This document shows positions 13,246 through 19,490 of a stretch of DNA of 19,490 nt, in pieces. Within the stretch, counting starts at the first letter, position 1; each line of letters begins with the position of its first letter. Origin of the DNA: Clostridiales bacterium (GTDB lineage: Bacteria; Bacillota; Clostridia; Oscillospirales; QAMX01); assembly GCA_016285815.1 (NCBI GenBank), contig JAEERN010000097.1, positions 1 to 19,490 of the forward strand, read 5' to 3'. The notes beneath the pieces were generated by a model. It was not told where the DNA came from. It ran no database searches and was given only the letters and a program-made list of their open reading frames with translations. The position numbers and the translations under genes are program-made.

Positions 13246-13282
13246 GGCGGCGGACCGGCCGCCGCCGGACCGGTTTATTTTT
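13246..13282 (+). other. Terminator-like hairpin just before the SpoIID-domain start codon
   Basis: GGCGGCGG (13246-13253) and CCGCCGCC (13259-13266) form an 8-bp pure GC stem, followed by GGACCGG and the T-rich TTTATTTTT (13274-13282) that abuts the ATG. It could act as an attenuator or leader hairpin. The distance of seven bases between stem and T-tract weakens a plain terminator call. Confidence 0.4.
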
Positions 13283-15070
13283 ATGCAGAAGGGACGGGGA
13301 TATGACGTGGATGCGCTGAAAAAGCTTTTCCGGCCGGAGCGGGTCGCGGCGTTCGTGCTGGCGGCGGCCATGACGCTGGCGCTGGTGCCGGGCTTTTCCT
13401 CGTCTGCGCTGAAGAGCTATTCCGACCACAACGTGCGCGTCGGCCTCGCCTATGGCAGCAGCGGGAAAAGCGCCGCCACGCTCCAGGTGGCCTCGGGCAC
13501 GGGCACGGGGTTCCAGGCCGGCTGGATCAACCCGACGACGGACAAGTTCAAGGGCTATTTCACCGTCTCGTCCACGAAGATCACCGTGGTCCGCAGCAGC
13601 GGCAACTACTATCCCGCCGGCGGGACGTATCTCTCCGACGGCGCGGATCAGAGCGCCTGCGTGGGCCGGTGGCACGTGGAGATCGTTCAGAACTGGGAGG
13701 ACCAGAAGACGCTGAAGGCGAAGACCGCCGAGGCGGGGTCCGTGACCGGGTATTACGCCTATCCGGCGTACACCTCCGGCGGGTACACGGTGCGGCTGGG
13801 CCGGTTCACGTCCAAAGCCGCGGCCCAGAGCGCGCTGGAGGACGTTTCGGCCAGTCTCGCCTCGTCCGATTCCTTTGCCGGGCTGACGGCGAAGGTCGTC
13901 GCCGGCGGCGGCAACGGCTATTTCATCCTGAACTACGGCACGCGGGACGTGCTGTTCGAGTGGGACGGCAGCACGCAGGAGCTGGCCGTCAAGGCCGTGG
14001 GGGGCGACGCGCCCCAGACCTACTTCGCCTCGCCGGCCTACGGCGCGCGGCGGTATTACGGCGTCATGGACTTCGTCAAGAGCTCGGACACCGTGTTTTC
14101 CGTGGTCAACGTGCTGCCGCTGGGGCTGTACGTCCGCGGCGTGGTGCCGTACGAGCTGAACCCCGGCTGGCCGGAGGAGAGCCTGAAGGCCATGGCCGTC
14201 ATCGCCTCGACCTTCGCGCTGTACAACGAGGGCCGGCATTCGTCCTACGGGTTCGACGTCTGCACGGGCCAGCACTGTCAGGTCTACGAGGGCATCGGCT
14301 CGGAGAGCCTCATCAGCGAGACGGACACGGTGGTCTCCTGCTGCGACGCGGTGGACGGGATGCTGATCACCTATGACAAAAAGCCCATCCAGGCGGTCTA
14401 TCACTCCACCAACGGCGGGTTCACCGAGGACTGTGAAAACGTCTGGGAGGCCGCGCTTCCCTATCTGCGCTCGGTCAAAGAGACCTTCGAGCAGACCACC
14501 ATCGGCGCCACGGCGGCCCAGAACGGCGTCTGGGTCAAGGAGCTCACCGCCGCCCGGCTGACGGCGAAGCTCCAGTCCAAGGGCTACAGCATCGGCACGG
14601 TGACCGGGGTCGAGGTCTCGGCCCGCACGGCCGCGGGCAGCGCTTTGACCCTGTCCATCACCGACGGGACCAGGACCATCAACCTGAGCAAAGAGAACAT
14701 GCGCATGGTGCTGGGGACGGACATCCTGCTGAGTCAGAACTTTTCGGTCTACCGCAAGGGGTCCGTCTTCGTCAACGACGGGACGGAGCTGACCGCGGGG
14801 CTCAACGGCGCCTACGTCATCAACGGAGCGGGACAGAAGATCCCGCTGCCCGAGTCGGCGCGGACCGCCCTGACGGCGGAGGGCCAGGAGGTGGTGCGGG
14901 CCACGGAGCCGGTCGGAGAGCCCACGTGGGTCTTCGACGGCGCGGGCTGGGGCCACAGCCTCGGGCTCTGTCAGTGGGGGTCCTACGGCATGGCCAAGGC
15001 CGGCTGGACCTTCGATCAGATCATCAAATACTATTACACGGGAGTGGAGATCAGCGGTTTCGACTACTGA
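13283..15070 (+). CDS. Exported SPOR- and SpoIID/LytB-domain protein
   Basis: A 595-residue protein with an N-terminal signal or anchor (PERVAAFVLAAAMTLALVPG), then a beta-rich region, a SPOR-like peptidoglycan-binding stretch at about 167-206 (YTVRLGRFTSKAAAQSALED), and a SpoIID/LytB domain from about 270 to the end. In the last, VLPLGLYVRGVVPYE places a Glu at 291, where SpoIID has its catalytic Glu; CTGQHCQVYEG, YHSTNGGFTED and GWGHSLGLCQWGSYGMA (from 555) are further family blocks. SpoIID is a lytic transglycosylase acting on denuded glycan in spore engulfment, while LytB enhances amidase. This protein is much longer than SpoIID (about 340), so exact orthology is doubtful. The ATG at 13283 lacks a ribosome-binding site; GTG at 13307, behind GGGACGGGGA, is a real alternative. 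queA follows after 11 bases. Confidence 0.87.
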   Translation: MQKGRGYDVDALKKLFRPERVAAFVLAAAMTLALVPGFSSSALKSYSDHNVRVGLAYGSSGKSAATLQVASGTGTGFQAGWINPTTDKFKGYFTVSSTKITVVRSSGNYYPAGGTYLSDGADQSACVGRWHVEIVQNWEDQKTLKAKTAEAGSVTGYYAYPAYTSGGYTVRLGRFTSKAAAQSALEDVSASLASSDSFAGLTAKVVAGGGNGYFILNYGTRDVLFEWDGSTQELAVKAVGGDAPQTYFASPAYGARRYYGVMDFVKSSDTVFSVVNVLPLGLYVRGVVPYELNPGWPEESLKAMAVIASTFALYNEGRHSSYGFDVCTGQHCQVYEGIGSESLISETDTVVSCCDAVDGMLITYDKKPIQAVYHSTNGGFTEDCENVWEAALPYLRSVKETFEQTTIGATAAQNGVWVKELTAARLTAKLQSKGYSIGTVTGVEVSARTAAGSALTLSITDGTRTINLSKENMRMVLGTDILLSQNFSVYRKGSVFVNDGTELTAGLNGAYVINGAGQKIPLPESARTALTAEGQEVVRATEPVGEPTWVFDGAGWGHSLGLCQWGSYGMAKAGWTFDQIIKYYYTGVEISGFDY

Positions 15071-15081
15071 TCCGGCAAAAG

Positions 15082-16104
15082 ATGCGGACGAAAGATTTCT
15101 GGTATGACCTTCCGCCGGAGCTGATCGCGCAGACGCCCTGCGTCCGGCGGGACGGGTCGCGGCTGTTGTGTCTGGACCGGGCCACGGGGGCCGTGGAGCA
15201 CACGGAGTTCCGGCGCTTTCCCGAGCGGCTGAGGCCGGGGGACTGTCTGGTGTTCAACGATTCGCGCGTCCTCCAGGCCCGCCTGCTGGGCGAGCGGGCC
15301 GGCGGCGGCGCGGCGGAGCTCCTGCTGCTGAAGCCTCTGGCCGGCGGCATGTGGGAGTGTCTGGCCAAGCCGGGCCGGCGGCTGCACGCCGGGGCCCGGG
15401 TGACCTTCGGCGGCGGACTCATGACCGCCGAGATCGTGGGCGAGGGCGAAGAGGGCCTGCGCACGGTCCGCCTGGACTTCGAGGGGGACTTCGACCGGCT
15501 GCTGGCGCAGCTGGGGCGCACCCCGCTGCCCCCGTACATCAAGGAAGAGCTGGACGATCCCGAGCGGTATCAGACGGTCTATTCCCGGCATCTCGGCTCG
15601 GCCGCCGCGCCCACGGCGGGGCTGCACTTCACGCCGGAGATCCTGGACGAGATCCGCGCCCGCGGCGCGGAGACCGCGTTTTTGACGCTGCACGTGGGCC
15701 TGGGCACCTTCCGCCCCGTCAAGGAGGAGAACGTCGAGGCCCACAGGATGCACACCGAGCGCTACGCCGTCTCGGCAGAGTGCGCCGAGGCGGTGAACCG
15801 CGCCCGCCGGAACGGCGGCCGCGTCGTCGCCGTGGGGACCACGTCCTGCCGCGTGCTGGAGAGCGTCGCGGCGGAGGACGGGACCATCCGCCCCTGTGAG
15901 GGCGAGACGGACATCTTCCTCTACCCCGGCTGCCGGTTCCGGTGCATCGACGCGCTGTTCACCAACTTCCACCTGCCGGAGAGCACGCTGATCATGCTGG
16001 TGTCGGCCTTCGCCGGCCGCGAGGCCGTGCTGGGGGCCTACCGCGAGGCGGTCGAGCGGCGCTATCGCTTCTTCTCCTTCGGAGACGCCATGTTCATCTC
16101 CTGA
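15082..16104 (+). CDS. queA: tRNA preQ1(34) S-adenosylmethionine ribosyltransferase-isomerase
   Basis: A 340-residue enzyme that transfers and rearranges the ribosyl part of S-adenosylmethionine onto preQ1 at the wobble base of tRNA, making epoxyqueuosine. Family blocks run from end to end: DFWYDLPPELIAQTP at the N-terminus, VFNDSRVLQARLLG, TPLPPYI, YQTVYS, AAAPTAGLHFTPEIL, LHVGLGTFRPVK and TNFHLPESTLIMLVSAFAG. The ATG at 15082 gives the normal N-terminus and length; the frame is open far upstream, but that overlaps the preceding gene. No clear ribosome-binding site is seen in the 11-base gap after the SpoIID-domain gene, so translation is probably coupled to it. No tgt is next to it in the window. 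Confidence 0.97.
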   Translation: MRTKDFWYDLPPELIAQTPCVRRDGSRLLCLDRATGAVEHTEFRRFPERLRPGDCLVFNDSRVLQARLLGERAGGGAAELLLLKPLAGGMWECLAKPGRRLHAGARVTFGGGLMTAEIVGEGEEGLRTVRLDFEGDFDRLLAQLGRTPLPPYIKEELDDPERYQTVYSRHLGSAAAPTAGLHFTPEILDEIRARGAETAFLTLHVGLGTFRPVKEENVEAHRMHTERYAVSAECAEAVNRARRNGGRVVAVGTTSCRVLESVAAEDGTIRPCEGETDIFLYPGCRFRCIDALFTNFHLPESTLIMLVSAFAGREAVLGAYREAVERRYRFFSFGDAMFIS

Positions 16105-16118
16105 ACGCGGGAAAACAG

Positions 16119-16162
16119 AAAAAACGACGCCGCCGGCGGGACCGATCCCGCCGGCGGCGTTT
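16119..16162. terminator. Bidirectional terminator between queA and the symporter gene
   Basis: A perfect 14-bp GC-rich stem (16127-16140 with 16147-16160), loop accgat. On the left, six A (16119-16124) give the minus-strand symporter transcript a six-T tail two bases from the stem; on the right only TTT serves queA, so it is stronger on the minus strand. Confidence 0.9.
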
Positions 16163-16181
16163 CGCCGCGTTTCCAAAGGGC

Positions 16182-17591
16182 TTATTTTTTCTTCCTGCGC
16201 CGGAAGATCTGCCGCCGCAGCAGGATCACCAGCATGGCGCCGAAGAGCAGGACCACGGCGCCCAGCGAGAGGAACGTGTTGGTCATGCTCTTGGGGGCGA
16301 AGCCCAGCAGCAGCAGCATGGGGAATCCGAAGGCGATGGCCCACGGCTGGTGATAGACGATGTTGCCCGCGGCGGGAGTCGAGAAGGTGGGGTCCTTTTC
16401 GCGCAGCAGGATGACGCCCGTGCTGGCGGTGCCGGTCAGCATGCCGTAGAGAGAGAGGAAGGCCTCGTCGGAATAGCCGGGATAGACCCGCGGACAGATG
16501 AGCCGCAGATAGACGTAGGTGCCCGCGGCGCCCAGCACGCAGATGGTGACCAGCGGCAGGATGAACTCCGCGTGGGTGAAGGCCGAGAGGTCGATGGCCG
16601 CGATGGAGGCCACCACCATCAGGTCGAACATGAACCCGGCGATGCGGGACTGGATGAAGTTGTTGGTGTACTCCCGGTGGATGACGTTGGCCTTTTTCAG
16701 ACCGCCCAGCAGCGCCTTGAGCAGAAGGGCGAACAGCGTGCCGAACAGGAAGTTGAAGCCCCAGATCAGCGGCTGGACCGTGTTAGTGCCGAAGTCGCCC
16801 AGAACGCCGGTGTCGATGACGGCGTTGACGCCGCGCATGAAGAGATAGGCGGCGATATAGGCGATGAAGACCAGCGCGATCTGGACCGTCAGCTTGTCCA
16901 TGGACTCCGAGAGGGGGATCTCGTTGCGGCCCATGATGCTCTCGTTGGAGACCTCTTCCTTCACCTCTTTGCCCAGCTCGCCGGAGAAGCGGCCCCGCCG
17001 CCGCAGGACGTTGAGGTAGAGGATGCCGCCCACGCTGGCGGCGATGAAGCCCATGGCCGCCACGGTCAGGCCGAAGCTGGTGCCGTTCTCGAAGCCGTAG
17101 GTGTTCTCGAAGATGCGGCCCCAGTTGTACGCCTGGCCGGGCCCCTGGCCGTAGCCCATGGGCAGCAGCAGGCCCGCGGGGGCGAAGCCCTTGTTCAGGG
17201 CGAAGAAGAAGGCGATGGTGGCGCCCAGGCCCAGCACGGCCTGGATCAGATAGCCGCCCACGACGGTGACGCCGGCGTCGAAGGCCTGGACCCGAAGGTC
17301 GCTCTTTTCCTTGCGGCGCAGCGACATGGCCACGAACCCGAGGCCGAGCCCGTGATAGGTCAGGGTCTCCAGCGTCATGGCCGAGAACATGCTCTGGCCC
17401 GTGATGCGGCGATAGATAAAGTTGGCCAGCAGCAGCAGAAACCCGCCCAGGACCGAGCTGGGGATCAGGGCCTTCTGCAGGGGGCGGATGAGCCGCCGCA
17501 GCATGTTCGCGACGATCATGGCCGCCAGCAGCAGCGTCAGCGTGATCACCAGAGACCACACGTCATAGTCCCAGAAGTTGCCGGACGTCAT
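16182..17591 (-). CDS. Sodium:glutamate symporter-like membrane protein (ESS/GltS-like)
   Basis: A 469-residue, very hydrophobic protein with about a dozen predicted membrane helices in two halves, divided by a charged cytoplasmic loop (around 210-245). Motifs that suggest the ESS/GltS family are the early IPSSVLGGFLLLL, GLGLGFVA, the Gly-rich LLPMGYGQGPGQAYNWG at roughly 140-157, and in the second half YGMLTGTASTGVILLR, which resembles the paired glycine-rich pore loops of GltS. The expected role is Na+-driven uptake of glutamate or another small carboxylate; the substrate is inferred from family only. The ATG at 17591 is favoured because AGGTGA lies eight bases upstream; the in-frame ATG at 17609 has none. 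A MarR gene lies 93 bases upstream in the same direction. Confidence 0.78.
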   Translation of the reverse strand: MTSGNFWDYDVWSLVITLTLLLAAMIVANMLRRLIRPLQKALIPSSVLGGFLLLLANFIYRRITGQSMFSAMTLETLTYHGLGLGFVAMSLRRKEKSDLRVQAFDAGVTVVGGYLIQAVLGLGATIAFFFALNKGFAPAGLLLPMGYGQGPGQAYNWGRIFENTYGFENGTSFGLTVAAMGFIAASVGGILYLNVLRRRGRFSGELGKEVKEEVSNESIMGRNEIPLSESMDKLTVQIALVFIAYIAAYLFMRGVNAVIDTGVLGDFGTNTVQPLIWGFNFLFGTLFALLLKALLGGLKKANVIHREYTNNFIQSRIAGFMFDLMVVASIAAIDLSAFTHAEFILPLVTICVLGAAGTYVYLRLICPRVYPGYSDEAFLSLYGMLTGTASTGVILLREKDPTFSTPAAGNIVYHQPWAIAFGFPMLLLLGFAPKSMTNTFLSLGAVVLLFGAMLVILLRRQIFRRRKKK

Positions 17592-17624
17592 CGAAACGGT
17601 CACCTGCATTTCTATCAGAATAAG

Positions 17625-17676
17625 GATCCGGAGACGGATCGCGGGAGAACGGGCGAAGTCCGCGCGGCCGCGCGGA
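17625..17676. repeat. Two palindromes between the MarR gene and the symporter gene
   Basis: GATCCG/CGGATC (17625-17630 with 17635-17640, spacer gaga) and a perfect 18-bp GC palindrome at 17659-17676. They fill most of the 93-base gap. They could be an operator, an RNA hairpin or processing site in a shared transcript; there is no T-run to make a terminator, and I see no good promoter here. Confidence 0.5.
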
Positions 17677-17684
17677 GGGGGGCG

Positions 17685-18113
17685 TCACACCGGGACGGAG
17701 TCGTTCAGGCGGGCCAGCAGCTTTTCGAAAAGGGCCAGCTCTTCGGGGGTGCACTCGCGTTCCATGCGGGCCGTGGCCTCGGCGATGAAATCGTCCTCCC
17801 GGCTGCCGGCATAGAGAAAATAGCGGTTGCAGACGCGAACGCGGCTCTCCCGCCGGTCCTCGCCGGCGGGCAGCTTTTCGATGTAGCCCTTGGCGATGAG
17901 GTTGTTGATCTTATAAGTGGCGTTGGGCTGAGAGATGCCGATGGTGTCGGCGAACTGCTTGATGGTCGGGGTGCCCAGCAGTGAGATCACGTCCACGGCG
18001 AAGGCCTCCGTGGCGCTGAGACTGCCGTCCTTTTCGCGGATGTTGCCGAAGAGCTTGCGATAGTGCAGCAGACGGAACTTGTCGTACAGGCTGACGGCCG
18101 TGTCATACAGCAT
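17685..18113 (-). CDS. MarR-family transcription regulator
   Basis: A 142-residue protein of normal MarR length. The winged helix-turn-helix is at about 38-95: LLGTPTIKQFADTIGISQPN and ATYKINNLIAKGYIEKL form the helices, and the wing ends with the typical D-R-R-E pattern (EDRRESRVRV). N- and C-terminal helices would make the dimer interface. The ligand is unknown. The ribosome-binding site GGGAGG stands at good distance from the ATG at 18113. It is followed by the ESS/GltS-like symporter gene on the same strand, a reasonable candidate for its target, and has its own promoter. Confidence 0.9.
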   Translation of the reverse strand: MLYDTAVSLYDKFRLLHYRKLFGNIREKDGSLSATEAFAVDVISLLGTPTIKQFADTIGISQPNATYKINNLIAKGYIEKLPAGEDRRESRVRVCNRYFLYAGSREDDFIAEATARMERECTPEELALFEKLLARLNDSVPV

Positions 18114-18155
18114 GGCGGGACCTCCCGAAGAAAAAACAGTTCAAGATTTTTAATT

Positions 18156-18184
18156 ATCATACACGGAAAACGGCGCGGTGTCAA
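18156..18184 (-). promoter_or_regulatory. Promoter of the MarR gene
   Basis: Minus strand TTGACA (18184-18179) and TATGAT (18161-18156), 17 bp apart. The stop codon TGA of the SNF2 helicase gene (18183-18181) lies within the -35 box. Expected start near 18149, about 36 bases before the ATG. Confidence 0.88.
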
Positions 18185-19490
18185 GAGGAAACCGGCGAAC
18201 CGTCCTCAAAAAGCGCCAGAAGCTCCCGGGGCGTCATGCGGACGGCGGCGCCGTCGCCGCCGTCCACCAGCGCGGCGGCCAGCTCGGCCTTTTTCTCCTG
18301 AAGGTCCAGGATCTTCTGCTCGATGGTGTTCTCGGCGATGAGGCGGTAGACGAAGACGTGGCGGTCCTGTCCGATGCGGTGGGCGCGGTCGGTGGCCTGG
18401 TTCTGGGCGGCGGTGTTCCACCACGGGTCATAGTGGATCACGGCGTCCGCGCCGGTCAGGTTCAGTCCGGTCCCCCCGGCCTTCAGCGAGATGAGGAACA
18501 CCTGGCGCTGGCCCCCGTTGAAGCGCGAGACCAGCTCGAGCCGCTCTTCGGGCGGCGTCCGCCCGGTGAGCAGAAAGGTCTCGACCCCCTCGGCGTCCAG
18601 CTGGGCGGCCAGCACGTCCAGCATGGAGGTGAACTGGGAAAACAGCAGGATCCGGTGGCCCTGGGCCAGCAGGGACGAGATCAGCTCCGTGCAGAGAGCC
18701 AGCTTGGACGAGCCGCCCGCATAGTCCGCCCCCAGACAGAGCGGCGGGTGACAGCAGATCTGGCGCAGGCGCAGCAGCATGGTCAGGATGGCCATGTTGG
18801 TCTCGGGCAGCAGGGACGCCTCGTCGGCCCGCTGGCGAAGCTCGGCCACCAGCGCGGCGGCCACCGCGTCGTAGGCCCGCTTTTGGGCGGGGGCGAGGCG
18901 GGTGTACAGCACGGCGTCCGTCTTTTCGGGCAGCTCGCGCAGCACGTCCCGCTTGACCCGGCGCAGCAGGAACGGCGCGGTCAGGCGGCGCAGCCGATCC
19001 AGCGCCTCCCGGTCGCCCCGGCCGGCGGGGATCTCGAACCGGGCGCGGAAGTCGGCGTACCGTCCCAGATAGCCCGGCATCAGAAAGTCGAAGAGAGACC
19101 ACAGCTCCGAGGGGCGGTTCTCCACCGGCGTGCCCGTCAGGGCGAACCGCGCCCCGGCCCGCAGGGATTTCACCGCCAGCGCCGCCTGGGTCGAGCGGTT
19201 CTTGATGAACTGGGCCTCGTCGGCGATGACGGCGCGGAACTCCGTTCCGGCGTAGAGCGGCGCGTCCCGCTTCAGCGAGTCGTAGGACGTGATGACCAGC
19301 CGGCGGCCCGGCGCCCGGGCCGCGGCGGCGGCCCGGGCCGCCGTGGATCCGGCCACGATCAGCGGGTCCAGCTCCGGCGCGAAGCGGCGGCACTCGGCGG
19401 CCCAGCTTCGGACCAGCGAGGTGGGACAGACGATGAGCCCGGGCAGTCCCTGCCGCCCCTCGGGGGCGGGGGACAGCAGCAGCGCCAGCG
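18181..19490 (-). CDS. SNF2-family DEAD/DEAH helicase, C-terminal part
   Basis: The last 435 residues of a SNF2/Rapid-type double-stranded DNA translocase; the frame is open to the right edge, so Walker A lies beyond it. Visible motifs in order are Ia (GLIVCPTSLVRSWAAE), II (IADEAQFIKN, DEAQ box), III (LTGTPVENR), the RecA-like second lobe with HRILLFSQFTSMLDVL, motif V (LISLKAGGTGLNLT) and motif VI (QATDRAHRIGQ). The final residues are LALFEDGSPVSS. Bacterial members act as ATP-driven DNA translocases or transcription recyclers (RapA-like), and many carry an N-terminal SWIM zinc domain, which cannot be seen here. An internal GTG at 19356 is not the start, because helicase motif Ia is coded upstream of it. 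No terminator follows; the MarR promoter begins inside its stop codon. Confidence 0.95.
   Translation of the reverse strand, partial: LALLLSPAPEGRQGLPGLIVCPTSLVRSWAAECRRFAPELDPLIVAGSTAARAAAAARAPGRRLVITSYDSLKRDAPLYAGTEFRAVIADEAQFIKNRSTQAALAVKSLRAGARFALTGTPVENRPSELWSLFDFLMPGYLGRYADFRARFEIPAGRGDREALDRLRRLTAPFLLRRVKRDVLRELPEKTDAVLYTRLAPAQKRAYDAVAAALVAELRQRADEASLLPETNMAILTMLLRLRQICCHPPLCLGADYAGGSSKLALCTELISSLLAQGHRILLFSQFTSMLDVLAAQLDAEGVETFLLTGRTPPEERLELVSRFNGGQRQVFLISLKAGGTGLNLTGADAVIHYDPWWNTAAQNQATDRAHRIGQDRHVFVYRLIAENTIEQKILDLQEKKAELAAALVDGGDGAAVRMTPRELLALFEDGSPVSS

Noticed and set aside
13121..14956. 611-codon minus-strand open frame opposite the SpoIID-domain gene
   Set aside because: SpoIID motifs on the plus strand are clear; the antisense translation has only low-complexity composition.
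1..19490. CRISPR array, tRNA or rRNA genes, insertion sequences, phage genes
   Set aside because: I saw no regularly spaced long repeats, no cloverleaf with CCA end, no rRNA blocks and no transposase or phage structural proteins on either strand.

Overview
The window is a high-GC (about two thirds G+C by eye) stretch of bacterial chromosome carrying ordinary housekeeping and metabolic genes. The gene content points to a spore-forming or spore-derived Clostridia lineage, most likely Oscillospirales/Oscillospiraceae: a SpoIID/LytB-domain protein next to queA, an asd-dapA-dapB lysine/DAP operon with the archaeal-type Asd, class II GalT, Clostridia-like ribosomal protein L28, and strong sigma-A promoters of Firmicute type. 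This is inference from protein character and cannot be fixed to a genus by eye.

Layout, left to right. 1-600: C-terminal end of a Zn/Cd-type P1B ATPase and its terminator. 700-4310: an XRE regulator with four membrane helices, apparently on a leaderless mRNA, then galT (class II) and a metallo-beta-lactamase-fold protein, closed by a bidirectional terminator. 4336-5171: a small divergent pair, a PepSY-like protein (-) and a 75-residue XRE regulator (+), separated by a short AT-rich control region with repeated 13-mers. 5184-8031: on the minus strand, a sugar-phosphate-isomerase-like TIM barrel protein and a one-polypeptide ABC exporter, each with its own promoter. 8181-9857: on the plus strand, a diacylglycerol-kinase-family lipid kinase and a hypothetical protein ending in a Cys-rich, zinc-ribbon-like tail. 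9878-10151: rpmB (-). 10175-13209: the asd-dapA-dapB operon (-). 13104-16162: a SPOR/SpoIID-domain exported protein and queA (+). 16119-18184: an ESS/GltS-like symporter and a MarR regulator (-). 18181-19490: C-terminal part of a SNF2-family helicase (-), running off the window.

The control layer is unusually readable. Nine promoters have a -35 and -10 box exactly 17 bp apart, and every convergent gene pair shares a single bidirectional hairpin terminator. The most unusual site is 13104-13209: the asd operon promoter and the spoIID-like promoter face each other, their -10 boxes form the arms of a perfect 11-bp inverted repeat, and predicted start sites sit so that the two transcripts overlap by about 36 nt at their 5' ends. 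I saw no CRISPR array, tRNA, rRNA, insertion sequence or defence system, and no clearly new multi-gene system. The findings are regulatory architecture and a few uncharacterised proteins.
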